Of a DNA stretch of 64,000 nucleotides, positions 45,301-49,506 are shown piece by piece (within the stretch, counting starts at the first letter, position 1; every line of letters starts with the position of its first letter). Both the position numbers and the translations under genes were made by a program. The notes under the pieces are model-generated. The model was not told the origin of the DNA. It worked only from the letters and a program-made list of their open reading frames with translations, and ran no database searches. Source of the DNA: Lonicera japonica. Its lineage: Eukaryota; Streptophyta; Magnoliopsida; Dipsacales; Caprifoliaceae. The stretch is from assembly GCA_021464415.1 (NCBI GenBank), contig JAKCWG010000953.1:372001-436000 (forward strand). Reading direction: 5' to 3'.

Positions 45301-46076
45301 TTCTTACACTTTGTCAAATGATTAAGTAAACAATAATTCGAACATTGCCCCACATTTTAACACAATCATTTAAAATACCGCCATCTTGTTTTTGGTCTAT
45401 GACAAGCTGCCCTTTTTACTAAAAAATTACCAAGCACTCCTTTTTCAAGCAATCTTTTGTCGTTCATTTAGGGTAGTGCTATTGCCAAAGCAGATTTGGC
45501 GTCTAAAACAGCAATGCATTATGTTTATAGCATAATGTACAACAACTTAATGCTCTAACTGCTTTAGCAATAGCATTTCTCTATAAATATCTGTTCTTTT
45601 TTGTTTATCTCCCTGCAGAATGTGAGATTCCTCGCCAACTTCATAACGGAGGCTGGAATTATCATCAAGAGGAACAAGGTAAACAGATTGAAAACTCACT
45701 AGCTTTCCACTAATTGAACCTATGATGGTACTTTACTGGGTGCCTTAATTGGTGGTCCATTCTGAGAATGTACAACCCATCAATACATCTGGTATTTCAT
45801 ACCAGTTGATGAAACCAATAAGAATATCTCCTTCCTTCCTTTATTTATCATTTATGTTTTCTGTAGACCAAAATTAGTGCCAAAGCCCAAAGGAAGGTAG
45901 CTAGGGAGATAAAGACAGCCCGAGCATTCGGCCTTATGCCTTTCACCACTATGGGGACGAAACACTTTGTTTTCGGCAGAACAATGGAAGCTCTTGATGA
46001 GGATTATGAATATGCTGTTTATGACGCTCCCAATTCTGTTGACATGGATGCTAATGGCGACCCTGTTGCAGAGTAG
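12242..46076 (+). CDS. Mitochondrial small-subunit ribosomal protein bS18 (nuclear gene, 5 coding exons, in-frame TAG)
   Basis: Coding exons 12242-12338, 41931-42283, 44671-44763, 45619-45678 and 45867-46076 join in phase to 271 codons including the stop, all with GT-AG introns. Exon 1 encodes an Arg/Ser-rich start without acidic residues (MKLVRGVLRSVN), typical of a mitochondrial presequence. Exon 2 is a plant-specific acidic region. Exons 4-5 encode the S18 core (NVRFLANFITEAG, KRNKTKISAKAQRK, ARAFGLMPFTTMG), which in this family binds 16S-type rRNA next to bS6. Intron 1 is 29,592 bp because of nested transposons. Exon 3 contains TAG at 44713-44715 (codon 165), before the core. The gene is therefore either a recent pseudogene, rescued by skipping of exon 3 (93 nt, phase 0 at both sides), or affected by a base-call error. 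Confidence 0.88.
13143..14711 (+). repeat. 5' LTR, 1569 bp
   Basis: It starts TGTAGACACCCCG and ends CTCACA. U3 holds nine TGTCGCGCGACA-type palindromes and a TATA box (13526-13533). Relative to the 3' LTR it lacks one 21-bp unit (one palindrome with its spacer). Confidence 0.95.
13252..13533 (+). promoter_or_regulatory. LTR promoter: nine TGTCGCGCGACA palindromes and TATA box (5' LTR)
   Basis: Twelve-base sites start at 13252 (one mismatch, TTGCGCGA core), 13284 (one mismatch, TCGCACGA core), 13304, 13326, 13347, 13428, 13448, 13468 and 13499. Seven are perfect. TATAAATA lies at 13526-13533, 15 bp after the last site, so transcription should start near 13560. Start-to-start distances are 32, 20, 22, 21, 81, 20, 20 and 31 bp. 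Function as a protein-binding array is inferred. Confidence 0.8.
14713..14730 (+). other. Primer binding site (tRNA-Arg type)
   Basis: TGGCGACTCTGCTGGGGA, one base after the 5' LTR end, is complementary to the 3' end of a plant tRNA-Arg. This primer is characteristic of Tat/Ogre elements. Confidence 0.85.
14731..15455 (+). other. Retrotransposon leader (5' untranslated) region
   Basis: About 725 bp between the PBS and the gag ATG without a convincing reading frame. It should contain the packaging signal of the RNA, which cannot be located by reading. Confidence 0.5.
15456..17345 (+). CDS. Gag polyprotein (Tat lineage)
   Basis: 629 residues from ATG 15456 (AATGGCCAATGAACG) to TGA 17343. The N-terminus is Pro/Gln-rich and disordered (residues about 60-165). 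The gag capsid-type domain follows at about 225-375 (LPSITKFTGTTPPKTHLQSY, LTGAALRWFFDLE, FVTRWREMASQM). A Cys/His region (NENCAYHQAAGHDTEHC) at about 495-515 resembles the CX2CX4HX4C-type knuckle but is altered. The C-terminus has a G-patch-like motif (MNFLPGQGLGKTNQG). Gag forms the virus-like particle. The downstream protease frame is the same, so only the TGA separates gag from pol; it may be native or a mutation of this copy. Confidence 0.9.
   Translation: MANERENRETDQSLAEASSAQPTLAEMHRLLMTVSRDLANLTNEQQGTRIRIEELSAERTAPPGFDRVPPNRDPNQGQSSQVLPPVQGTNPPQAGPIVAVPVQTDPNNQNQWAPDSGPTYQQQEPPIVWPQPQVQPDFDPQYQPWPQVPARPIPPPAPVAPPNEYPDINRLRAAYAESVIAREQPDEVSRESKEMKKLKEQMKVLQRGVSLIKGADEITDMNAFSLYPEARLPQGFKLPSITKFTGTTPPKTHLQSYIRSMQVSSCGEPELAQAFHMTLTGAALRWFFDLEKHHTKTWGDIVKELMTKYGSNESLEITRKHMEMAKQGEKESFSDFVTRWREMASQMSKRPDEEEQLEIIQKNFTPAVLNCMGKHVFPHFRALLSMGSQVEEELAKKAETDTKKASYAGRKTATPAVNQLSSYPYQQNPFQQSPQVPPMNWPTQGDSSNTEAKKRRNFCTLPTTLVKSLELLQKVGLVTPLNPRPPPNPIPNTWRINENCAYHQAAGHDTEHCLALRHRIQDLIEAGTIHAPGGPNITNNPLPNHAPPAGINALTTDEGFDPVGLIRDDPAYKAPVILPAKAQVAPGLNPIIDQWMAKMNFLPGQGLGKTNQGISQPLTIKINPGKAGI
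17409..18251 (+). CDS. Pol part 1: aspartic protease region, ends at in-frame TAG
   Basis: 280 residues in the gag frame. The retropepsin active site reads VLIDNGSTINVCP at about residues 151-163, with DNGS in place of the usual D-S/T-G, as is common in Tat elements. The second half of the fold follows (PADFQIIDIPSSFNLLLGRAWL). The ATG at 17409 is the first Met after the gag stop; the true protein is probably made as part of a polyprotein. It ends at TAG 18249-18251, in the same frame as RT, so one base change separates the protease from the rest of pol. Confidence 0.8.
   Translation: MTETSPGTFSWSAEPESSEASEGSDPTSLWIQQITRSGKVYQPPPMDAEKSPPPKEVGEDRVLEQLKKTQAHITIWGLLVASKPHRTAFIKLLDEAVISPNSTPEQLPNMIGSLTVQRSLSFSDEDLSPLGRKHSLALHITVRTRGKILPQVLIDNGSTINVCPLKTARCLGILDSELSPSAVTVRAYNNTRRAVLGSLKLDLMVGPGIFPADFQIIDIPSSFNLLLGRAWLHDIGALPSSLHQKIKIPFEGNVITIQGDPERTLADLEFPILGIGSQSI
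18252..21860 (+). CDS. Pol part 2: reverse transcriptase, RNase H, second (archaeal-type) RNase H, integrase
   Basis: 1202 codons in frame with the protease. A G-patch-like stretch opens it (MKYLPRAGLGMGQPG). RT lies at about residues 370-560 (VDYRDLNKACPKDDFPLP, VMPFGLKNARATYQR, catalytic VYVDDMIIKS). The first RNase H follows (about 625-740), then a second, archaeal-type RNase H at about 790-915 (LYFDGAANRNGNG, NMAEYEACILGL, VYGDSALV), the mark of the Tat lineage. Integrase follows: HHCC zinc region (HKCQIYAK near 1056) and core Asp residues in TWGIDVIG and ISDNGTHF, with Glu in NGAVEAANKN. It ends at TGA 21858-21860, where Trp is expected. The first codon is TTG after the TAG, so this is not an independent start. 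Confidence 0.9.
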   Translation: MGGFSYEPQVQTLSTQVIEYLPPDNIPGLSIKITNMLRMMKYLPRAGLGMGQPGLLQALEPVTRYEREGLGYQHTEEDDQQKRVRGHQYPSFSSLNGFFIKEGEDFPFCGFQEPWRNSKGENLPGWEIFYEEDLYIKENTVHSFSTKLTIGSKEESEDRRGEEEEMIGDLFDIMALGDDEPRDDPVHLIYADPNYQREGEKSEIVRVRDKSEGKDRSESLLNELFKLVPVNTIINEENSVFRYPVIFNSVIAYMELERLNEHPEREEQRIQSEEGDTLVINLGTEEERREVRIGASLSETEREEFTQTLKEYVDVFAWSYADMPGLNSQIVMHEIHTKPEFRPVKQKLKKLTPEWSLKVKEEVMKQLSVGFLRVIEYPSWLANIVPVPKANGKVRMCVDYRDLNKACPKDDFPLPNIDLIVDNTANHALKSFVDGFAGYNQIKMHPDHQEKTAFITPWGTYCYTVMPFGLKNARATYQRAATAIFHDMIHKEVEVYVDDMIIKSKERKGHVPALRTFFDRLRQYQMRLNPQKCVFGVTKGKLLGYVVSKKGIEVDPAKVQAIQDMPKPRTEKEVRGFLGNLQYISRFISQLTQTCEPIFKLLRKSSPGEWDGQCQEAFNRIKEYLSKPPVLAPSQTGLPLILYLTVTDSAAGAMLAQHLTDTRKEQAIYFLSKKLSPFEINYTPLEKSCTSLVWVTQKLRHYMLVFPVILASRIDPLKYLFEKPALSNRMAKWLFLLSEFDITYMTQKAVKGKIITDYLAHNSILEDMLEEAEFPDETIMNVEIDEDWKLYFDGAANRNGNGIGILLVSPDQTHSPVSYRLDFFCTNNMAEYEACILGLEIALQKGIKRIQVYGDSALVVHQVLKEWQIRDEKLVPYLARLEDVAGKFERVEFYYIPRSQNSFADALATLASMIDISEGMEEITLTVQKKSGPAHCMTLEVETEKNGDSTVWFYDIWNLLKNHQYPEETDKRTRVTLRRLASGFILCAGRLYKRNYDGTHLQCLTEEESVRMMDQIHGGDCGPHMSGHTLARKIIKQGYFWSTLQTDCADHVRRCHKCQIYAKSQKLPPKELYNMTAPWPFTTWGIDVIGKISPKASNGHEFILVAIDYFTKWVEAESYQTLDARKVARFIKRNIVCRYGVPHEIISDNGTHFEGEANTIMEEYGITRHKSSPYRPQTNGAVEAANKNLKNILSKMTDTCRD
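21861..22349 (+). CDS. Pol part 3: integrase C-terminus (after TGA)
   Basis: The same frame continues [33 protein letters not shown]... to TAG 22296-22298, then on to TAG 22347-22349 through a short conserved tail (SPVNMDRLKKYY). It is the C-terminal core and DNA-binding tail of integrase. Two single-base stops (21858, 22296) show loss of function of this copy by point mutation only; there are no frameshifts in pol. Confidence 0.8.
22350..22579. other. Convergent spacer between pol and antisense DUF7745-like gene
   Basis: 230 bp where the sense pol transcript and the antisense gene end tail to tail. A purine-rich AAAAAGGGGGAACG block at about 22417 may be a central polypurine tract or a 3'-end remnant; not certain. 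Confidence 0.35.
22580..23830 (-). CDS. Antisense gene 1: DUF7745-like plant protein of unknown function (one in-frame TAG)
   Basis: A single frame of 417 codons runs from ATG at 23830 down to a stop at 22580, with one TAG at 22925-22927 (codon 302). The sequence reads naturally across it, so the stop is a point mutation. No known catalytic motif is seen. The pattern FLLGALHFWSPVDHLFRFG, DELCPTYEEFSWLL and YEDRASYGVGRTAAALICL matches a plant family I recall as DUF7745, often found in or near LTR retrotransposons. The gene lies between pol and the PMD gene, opposite to gag-pol. It has its own promoter: TATAAATA about 40 bp upstream and three TGTCGCGCGACA sites behind it. Function unknown; the name is from memory and tentative. 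Confidence 0.75.
23870..23970 (-). promoter_or_regulatory. Promoter of antisense gene 1: TATA box and three TGTCGCGCGACA palindromes
   Basis: Read on the minus strand, TATAAATA is at 23877-23870, the same octamer as in the LTR. Perfect 12-bp palindromes lie at 23904-23915, 23936-23947 and 23959-23970, start-to-start 32 and 23 bp. The ATG is at 23830, about 40 bp from the TATA box, so the 5' UTR would be very short. Confidence 0.8.
23971..24290. other. Spacer between the two antisense genes
   Basis: 320 bp without a supported gene. It should hold the 3' end of the PMD gene transcript, whose stop is at 24291, and distal promoter sequence of antisense gene 1. Confidence 0.5.
24291..24659 (-). 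CDS. PMD gene exon 5
   Basis: Acceptor TTTTTACAG before CGGGTGAGT. 122 codons plus TAG. Starts with an aromatic helix (LRAWHAQYLYNWNLLQYV), then a Ser/Arg stretch and a basic C-terminus. Confidence 0.8.
   Translation of the reverse strand, partial: RVSVRVADLRAWHAQYLYNWNLLQYVGRDPPAYMRDYQRAIDVSLRPDDPLTSSHVRSESRRSSSRTSRRSRSSVIRPTAPVQSTGPSQAAAPPAPRVPVVDLTPEEGSGDSGSVSKRARVD
24291..28042 (-). CDS. Antisense gene 2: plant mobile domain (PMD) protein, 5 exons, 852 codons open
   Basis: Exons on the minus strand: 28042-27797, 26868-26200, 26105-25938, 25854-24748 and 24659-24291. Every intron is phase 0 with GT-AG ends and the joined frame has no stop before TAG 24291. Exon 1 is acidic. Exons 2-3 carry a plant mobile domain (aminotransferase-like family, PF10536 type): LACHWWDTTHTFHWSWGEMT, TPLDLFALTGIP, WLPYLRDF and FIAGNYRAPYVY. 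Exon 4 has a Pro/Glu/Ser-rich disordered half. Exon 5 ends Arg/Ser-rich with a basic tail (SKRARVD) that could be a nuclear signal. PMD proteins include host silencing and development factors (MAIN, MAIL1), and PMDs also occur inside transposons. Tat elements are known to carry antisense extra ORFs. The role here is unknown; a nuclear, chromatin-related role is inferred. Confidence 0.85.
24748..25854 (-). CDS. PMD gene exon 4
   Basis: Acceptor TTTTCAG before GTTGAGGGG, donor AAG|GTACTT. 369 codons: PMD C-terminal part (LIRDEYGLLFFLGERVIRQH), then a long Pro/Ala/Glu-rich disordered region. Frames on the opposite strand here are shadows caused by the high GC content. Confidence 0.82.
25938..26105 (-). 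CDS. PMD gene exon 3
   Basis: 56 codons from FVAYTRLGRAQVDLL to DLLEEQ, donor CAA|GTAAAT. The acceptor must be the AG of GAGCTAG. Using the CAG six bases upstream would add AGC TAG and put a stop in frame, so the acceptor choice matters. Confidence 0.7.
26200..26868 (-). CDS. PMD gene exon 2 (main part of plant mobile domain)
   Basis: Acceptor TGTCTGCAG before TGG, donor GAG|GTACAT. 223 codons with the PMD signature around HWWDTTHTFHWSWGEM and LFALTGIPSGG. Confidence 0.85.
26884..27660 (-). repeat. Minisatellite in PMD intron 1, units of about 60-69 bp, about 12 copies
   Basis: Repeats of a block with GGGTACTTTGGTGTAATTAT, GAGTTATAGGGCTATAGGGG and AAATTATGTAATTTTCC in order. Some units lack the AAATTATGTAATTT part and are shorter. 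The array fills nearly all of the 928-bp intron between exons 1 and 2. Confidence 0.9.
27797..28042 (-). CDS. PMD gene exon 1
   Basis: 82 codons from ATG 28042, the only Met in frame downstream of the TATA box, to donor CTG|GTATGT. Encodes an acidic N-terminus (DDWADLDWYDEDGID). Confidence 0.75.
28181..28264 (-). promoter_or_regulatory. Promoter of the PMD gene: TATA box and three TGTCGCGCGACA palindromes
   Basis: On the minus strand CTATATAAG is at 28189-28181. Perfect palindromes lie at 28200-28211, 28223-28234 and 28253-28264, start-to-start 23 and 30 bp, the nearest 10 bp from the TATA box. The 5' UTR to the ATG at 28042 would be about 110 bp. Confidence 0.8.
28280..29090. other. Region upstream of the PMD gene, no gene recognised
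   Basis: Purine-rich on the plus strand. A plus-strand frame at 28554-29009 (Lys/Glu/Arg-rich, no domain) is explained by the purine bias and is not supported as a gene. Confidence 0.5.
29205..29610. repeat. Minisatellite, 45-bp units, about 9 copies, before the 3' LTR
   Basis: Units read AGCCCTCCCAGAGAGGCAC followed by AACGGTAGTCCTCCCACC and GAGGCG. Degenerate flanking units with CCCTC..AGAGGC extend from about 29110 to 29740. Tandem arrays in this position are common in Tat/Ogre elements. Long minus-strand frames over the array arise from the repeat length being a multiple of three. Confidence 0.9.
29855..31444 (+). repeat. 3' LTR, 1590 bp
   Basis: Aligns with 13143-14711 throughout and is 21 bp longer, exactly one extra palindrome unit. 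The sequence GAGTCGAGAGGGTC just before 29855 is a weak polypurine tract. Confidence 0.95.
29964..30266 (+). promoter_or_regulatory. LTR promoter: ten TGTCGCGCGACA palindromes and TATA box (3' LTR)
   Basis: 12-bp sites start at 29964 and 29996 (one mismatch each), then 30016, 30038, 30059, 30080, 30161, 30181, 30201 and 30232 (perfect). TATAAATA at 30259-30266. The site at 30080 is the extra copy. In this LTR the promoter would fire outward into the CACTA element and the bS18m intron. Confidence 0.78.
31445..31870. repeat. CACTA left subterminal region
   Basis: Continues the CACTA left end interrupted at 13142. GCACGG occurs repeatedly, paired with inverted CCGTGC a short distance away (near 31457/31475, 31505/31519, 31584/31599 and 31825/31839). 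Such subterminal motif arrays bind TNPA in En/Spm elements. Confidence 0.65.
31871..32567. other. CACTA internal non-coding stretch
   Basis: AT-rich, with a block CTTCCACCATTAGTTAGCAA seen twice in similar form (32230 and 32360 areas). Presumably the 3' flank of the TNPA-like gene. Confidence 0.45.
32568..34066 (-). CDS. CACTA TNPA-like protein (Transposase_24 type), 3 exons
   Basis: Exons on the minus strand: 34066-33797 (ATG at 34066), 33721-33320 and 33230-32568, all phase 0 with GT-AG introns, 444 residues in total and no internal stop. Exon 2 carries the signature of the plant Ptta/En/Spm transposase family: RRIFLTKANDAWKKLKSRL, RNKDIKDN, THNTGRHGYARTAEIWEE, GRPPSRAELWLDSH. Exon 3 has a coiled-coil-like helix (VDNLTEEVERMKSAFTQF). 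In En/Spm, TNPA binds the subterminal repeats and brings the ends together; the matching GCACGG arrays at both ends support this role. The catalytic partner TNPD is absent from the element. Confidence 0.85.
34100..35225. other. CACTA internal non-coding stretch upstream of the TNPA-like gene
   Basis: AT-rich and without coding support. It contains near-duplicate blocks (CTTCATCTCCATTATCCAT twice, near 34491 and 34550; AATATTACTTTCAATGGCCA twice, near 34744 and 34833). It is probably the first intron of the TNPA-like gene. Confidence 0.4.
35233..35460 (-). promoter_or_regulatory. GC-rich island, possible untranslated first exon of the TNPA-like gene
   Basis: Rich in GGCGGC/CGAGG on the plus strand and much higher in GC and CpG than its surroundings. 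On the minus strand it runs into a possible splice donor GAAT|GTAAGA at 35233/35232. In maize Spm a GC-rich untranslated first exon is the main target of methylation control; the parallel is an inference. Confidence 0.4.
35461..36235. other. CACTA internal AT-rich stretch, no gene recognised
   Basis: No supported coding region. The part next to 36235 may be the 3' UTR of the LOB-domain gene. Confidence 0.4.
36236..37045 (-). pseudogene. LOB-domain (LBD) protein gene inside the CACTA element, one in-frame TGA
   Basis: One frame from ATG 37045 to the stop at 36236 (270 codons), interrupted only by TGA at 36713-36715, right after the LOB domain. The domain (residues about 11-108) has the zinc-binding C-block CVACAHSHKRCPLSC (CX2CX6CX3C), the GAS-like block VFGVRNVASFLQ and a C-terminal Leu-zipper-like helix (LLASFEQKVEELQARVTAL). 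LBD proteins are plant-specific transcription factors. The downstream half (acidic, SALDDFVVDFAETTG, STVLNFDADDFQIL) reads like an activation domain. The usual LBD intron is absent. Position inside the CACTA ends suggests capture of a host gene. A 110-residue protein ending at the TGA would still hold the whole DNA-binding domain. Confidence 0.8.
37140..37445. repeat. Purine-rich tract (GAAAA/AGAAA)n
   Basis: Almost 300 bases of A and G on the plus strand, upstream of the LBD gene on its pyrimidine side. It could act as a promoter TC-rich element or simply be a microsatellite. The minus-strand frame over it is low-complexity Phe/Leu/Ser and not a gene. Confidence 0.75.
37446..38680. other. 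CACTA internal AT-rich stretch, nothing recognised
   Basis: No coding potential or repeat family was recognised. Confidence 0.45.
38690..38839. repeat. CACTA right subterminal and terminal region
   Basis: GGCACGG, TACGG and CCGTGCC motifs in inverted pairs (38783/38798 area) lead to the terminal repeat ending GGTGTAGTG at 38831-38839. Confidence 0.75.
39173..41930 (+). other. Remainder of bS18m intron 1
   Basis: Non-coding. It holds poly(T) runs (39174-39187, 39678-39688), a fragment of the GCACGGACAC hAT-like family (39825-39965) and GA/G-rich stretches (41066-41120). Short frames at 40051-40385 and 41297-41500 have no recognisable domain. A pyrimidine tract precedes the acceptor at 41929-41930. 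Confidence 0.55.
39825..39965 (+). mobile_element. hAT-like fragment (GCACGGACAC family)
   Basis: Starts GGAAGCACGGACAC and carries repeated GGACA(T/C) and GACATG motifs like the elements at 11515 and 12975. The ends are not defined. Confidence 0.4.
41931..42283 (+). CDS. bS18m coding exon 2
   Basis: A long pyrimidine tract and TTTTTTCAG precede 41931; the donor is AAG|GTATGA at 42283/42284. It encodes FERRIFGDISG, LDRIESARGKFDF and an acidic stretch near IDVEEMEKEDF, as in plant mitochondrial S18 proteins upstream of the core. Phase: completes the Gly codon split with exon 1 and ends in phase 0. Confidence 0.9.
42599..42799 (+). mobile_element. tRNA-derived SINE with poly(A) tail and 11-bp target duplication
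   Basis: RNA polymerase III A box TTGCCTCAGTGG (42610-42621) and B box GGTTCGATTCC (42664-42674). A body of about 180 bp ends in an A run (about 42777-42799). Flanks TCAAGTAAGAA (42588-42598) and TCAGGTAAGAA (42801-42811) form the target duplication with one change. Sits in intron 2 of bS18m. Confidence 0.88.
42812..43903 (+). other. bS18m intron 2, middle part with an unassigned repeat
   Basis: A block AAGCTGCTAAGTAGTGGGCC followed by AACAATG recurs in similar form about 240 bp later (42987 and 43217 areas), around a stretch with CTCCCCCTCACATACATCCC, which looks like a transposon fragment of unknown class. The rest is plain intron. Confidence 0.4.
43904..44199. mobile_element. Palindromic MITE, 296 bp, 9-bp target duplication (Mutator-like)
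   Basis: The ends AGGATATTTGGACTTTGCAC and, reversed, GGGATATTTGAACTTTGCAC form long inverted repeats. Flanks TACAAAGAA at 43895-43903 and 44200-44208 are an exact 9-bp duplication, as for MULEs. Inside, a second pair of the same arms starts near 43968, so one copy seems to lie within another. Confidence 0.75.
44406..44599. mobile_element. Stowaway-like MITE
   Basis: Starts CTTCCTCTGGCCC, ends GGGAGGGAG, flanked by TA on both sides; about 194 bp. Ends just upstream of bS18m exon 3 (44671). Confidence 0.65.
44671..44763 (+). CDS. bS18m coding exon 3, with in-frame TAG
   Basis: Acceptor TTGGGCAG, donor AGG|GTGAGC. It encodes DLDLTKPPMRKPFR, a TAG at 44713-44715, then EFDVISEEVMKKADFR. The open, family-like sequence on both sides shows that the stop is a single-base change. 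The exon is 93 nt and phase 0 to 0, so skipping it keeps the frame. Confidence 0.85.
45118..45295. mobile_element. Stowaway-like MITE
   Basis: Starts CTCCCTCTATCCCAAATTG after TA and ends GGGATGGAGGCAT before TA, about 178 bp, in bS18m intron 3. Confidence 0.65.
45619..45678 (+). CDS. bS18m coding exon 4 (start of S18 core)
   Basis: Acceptor CCCTGCAG, donor AAG|GTAAAC. 20 codons, phase 0, encoding NVRFLANFITEAGIIIKRNK, the first helix of the S18 fold. Confidence 0.9.
45867..46076 (+). CDS. bS18m coding exon 5 (S18 core end and stop)
   Basis: Acceptor TTCTGTAG, 69 codons plus TAG at 46074-46076. It encodes the conserved KISAKAQRKVAREIKTARAF and GLMPFTTMG blocks and a short acidic tail. An unspecified 3' UTR follows, with AT-rich sequence to about 46320. 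Confidence 0.9.
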   Translation, partial: TKISAKAQRKVAREIKTARAFGLMPFTTMGTKHFVFGRTMEALDEDYEYAVYDAPNSVDMDANGDPVAE

Positions 46077-46864
46077 AGAAGTCTTTGGTTGTTTTTTGTT
46101 CTTCCTTCTGAGAATCAAGTTTTGTTGCTGACAATATTTGAATGAACAATGTAGTTTTAGGGTATGGCTTGGAATTTGATAGTTTGTAACCCTCTCTTTT
46201 GGTGTTAGGATTGTTATAAATCTTGTTTTAAAGATTTCTCTTAGGAGAGAATGTAATTTCTTTCTTCAGGGGAAAAACATTAGAATTATGAGATGGTTTA
46301 CATTTTGAAACTCTAAATTTTTTCACAATAATTTAGAGAATGGGGCATTAAGTGAGATTGTTAATTTTAGAAATAACAATCGGGCATTTTTTTTTTTTGA
46401 CACTTTGCTCAAGGGCTATACAAGTATTACCTGTGGGAGACATAAGAATCAATTTGGGGAGCAAGTCAAAATTTTGTGTCATTTTTGAAATGGACAGTAT
46501 TTTAACGGAATATACCAAATTTAATCATGTAGTGTAAGAATTGGAATCAAGTAGTTGGAATCGAGAAAAAATTCCCTAGCTAATTTTGGTTGGATTGGCT
46601 TAATCTATGCATGATTTGTTTGGTACTAGGTAACAAAATCTTAAAATCCTTGTACATAAAAAAGTTCTTAAATTCTACTACAAATTTGAATAGAAAATCG
46701 AACTCGATGTTTGATTATTTATTTATAAATAAATAATGACTAGCATAGAATAAACCTGCTTGGTTCAATCCATTTCAAATATAATGTTTTTCTTGTATAC
46801 TCTGAATAATATTACATAAAGATACATGGGGTCAAACGGTGTAATTTGTGTAGAAGTTCAAGGG

Positions 46865-48330
46865 CTGTTTGGGTTTTCATGATCTAAAAGTTTTCAATTG
46901 GCGTCTTCTTGCTAAGCAAGCTTGGTGTCTTGTGCAACGGCCGAACTCTCTTCCAGCAAAGATATTTTAAGCTAAGTACTACTTAAATGGTTCTTTCTAG
47001 CTCCATCTTTTGTGTGGAGTAGTAAATGGGAAGCTAGACAGGTGTTGGAGCAAGGCATTAGATGGTGCATTGGGGCGAGTAATTCAATCCTTATTTGGAA
47101 GGATAGGTCGGTTCCGGGTCTAGATTCATTCAAAATTTCTCCTCCTCCTCCTCCTCGAGAATTGGGCGAGATAGCTACTATAGATCATTTAATGTCGACA
47201 GTAAATGGCATGTGGAATGAAAATCTTGTTAGACAGGTCTTTAATCACGAGGAAGAAAATGCTATTTTGAGTATTGTGCTGGGTAGTAAAATTAATCACG
47301 ATCGAGTTATTTGGCGCTTTAGTCCCGACAGTGAATACATGACGAAAAGTGGTTACAAAGTGGCATGACGTATGTTGGATCTGCAAACAGAGTTGTCAAT
47401 AGAATCTAATGAAAACTCTCATTTCTCTTTCAAAAATATATGGACAATGGGAGTTCCTCCAAAAGTGTGGCACTTTCTATGAAGAGTAGCTAACGGATTC
47501 ACTTCCAACTCGCCTCAATTTAATTCACAGATTGGTTCATATTCATGATAATTGCCCCCTTTGTGACTTGAGTGTATTGGACATTCCATATTTTGTTTAA
47601 ATGCTCAATTGCAACCTGTTCCCTCTTTTTAATTTTATGGGTTAAATATCTCGTCTATTAATATCGTGAATTGGGGGTACCGAGGATCTGCTCGACTTTT
47701 TTTATGGTTTGAAGAAAGAATGCAAGGAATTAATTGCATTATGCTTTAGGAAAATTTGGTCTAACTGAAGTGCTTTTGTTTTTGGAGGGAAAGAACGGGA
47801 CCCAAGGGCCATAGCGGTTTTAGCTGCCAATTTTCTTCAAAGGTAACCTACCCTCAGAATTGGATAAAGGTCAATATTGATGCGGCTATGTTTGCAAACT
47901 CTCGATCAATTGGTGTTGGTGTGGTAGCTCGAAATGCAGAGGGGTCGTTCCTAGCGAGTCTTTGCAAGAAGTTTAAAGTCCAGGCTAGATTGTCTTCGGC
48001 AAAGGCTATTGCAACGCTTGTTGCTGTTGATTTTGTGGGTGGTTCTCCCTATCGTAATGTTATCTTTGAAGGAGACGACGCTCTAGTTGTCGTTAATTTA
48101 ATCAATAGTAACGCTAATTCTTTGGGTTCGTTTGGGCATGTAATCGATAGTACTAGAAGAGCGTTGTCTAGTTTGGGTCCTTGTAAATGGTCTTTTATTC
48201 GCCTTGGTGGCAATGGAGTTGCCCACTGCCTTGCGAGACAAGCCAGTTTTGTGCTAGACTCCCAATGTTGGTTGGAGGAGGCGCTAGATTTCTTGTTGTC
48301 GTCCCTCCAAAAAGATTCTAATTTCTAACA
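46865..48330 (+). mobile_element. 5'-truncated L1-type LINE remnant
   Basis: Three pieces of one degraded ORF2. About 46865-47011 reads, with frameshifts, like the region after the RT domain. 47012-47368 is the zinc-finger-type linker (GASNSILIWKDRSVPG). 47860-48328 is the C-terminal RNase H typical of plant L1 elements (NIDAAMFANSRSIGVGVVARN, VIFEGDDALVVV). An A-rich tail follows (48345-48375). Stops and frameshifts show it is dead. Confidence 0.82.
47888..48328 (+). pseudogene. LINE RNase H domain fragment
   Basis: 146 residues of RVT_3-type RNase H. The first Asp (NIDAA, just before the first Met) and the Asp of the GDD stretch are present; the catalytic Glu of the usual AEA motif reads AKA here. 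Probably inactive. Confidence 0.8.
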
Positions 48331-48375
48331 GTTTCAGTTTGAGTTTAAAAAAAAATAAGGTAAAAAAAATTAAGA

Positions 48376-49464
48376 CTAATTTCAACCCCTATCAAATTGT
48401 GTCAACCTTTTGGATTGCTTACTTTACCTATGCGGTCTCTTTTTTTATAAAAAAATTGCTTGCAACAAGATTCAAACTTTTAACTTTAAGGAATATAAAT
48501 TCAAATATAATATACCAGTGGACCATCTATAATTGTTATTATATCAAATTATACAAATTTTAGTAGCGTACACATTGCGTGTGCTATCTAATCTAATATC
48601 ATAGAATTACAACATGTCAATACTGAACGGGGTGGATTTTGGCCAAGACTACAACAAACCGTGGCGACTTCAGGTCCATGTATACAAGATAACATGGCTG
48701 CTTTGGGTTTTACAATATAAAACCAGCCTCACTATAAATCAAATTTGGGTAGAATGTTTTTAGGTGGATAAGTTTCAAGGTTTGCCAAAGTGCCCCAAAG
48801 TTGACCCTTGCCATCCCTAGAAATGACTGTAGAATGGAAGCTATAGTCTCTATTATTTTAAAATTAAAGGTGAAGAGAAGAGAAACAATTATGACACTAA
48901 ATTTTTTTGCATTTTTTAATTTTGTATTTTGCATTATTATACCGAAAAAACATGTTATTAATAAAGGCTCGAACGCGCAACCTCAATGTTCAAAATAAAA
49001 TATTTTGGCCATTGAGCCAAACAGTATATTATATTTTATTTTATTTCCTTTTACAATACATGTCTATACGTGCATAAAGATAAAAAAAATCCATTTCTAG
49101 TAAAGGTGCTACAACAAACTAAGAGATCAAAATTGGGGTGAAAGTCTAAATAACAATTTATATTCCAATTCTGCTATTTCATCGAATTCTCCACATCTGC
49201 ACTCATTTTCAATACATTTGATTTATCTTTGAACAGTATACGCGATGAGCTATCAGAGTGTTGTGAAAATTAACTTGTGAATGTCTTAAGGGCGTTGTGA
49301 ATCTTTGATCCTTATTCTTGGTTAATATTTGTTGTTTTGTCCTTGAATTTGGTCATAGACAATTTTAAGGAGAGTTTTGAATTGTTAGGCTCCATTTAGC
49401 AAAATCAATTTCCTTAGTGTAAGAAATTGGAAAATGAGTTGAGTGATGTGGTGGGAAAGTGTGT

Positions 49465-49506
<42 letters not shown>

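Noticed and set aside
45852..46118. Minus-strand frame of 88 codons
   Set aside because: Antisense shadow of bS18m exon 5, whose plus-strand product is clearly recognisable.
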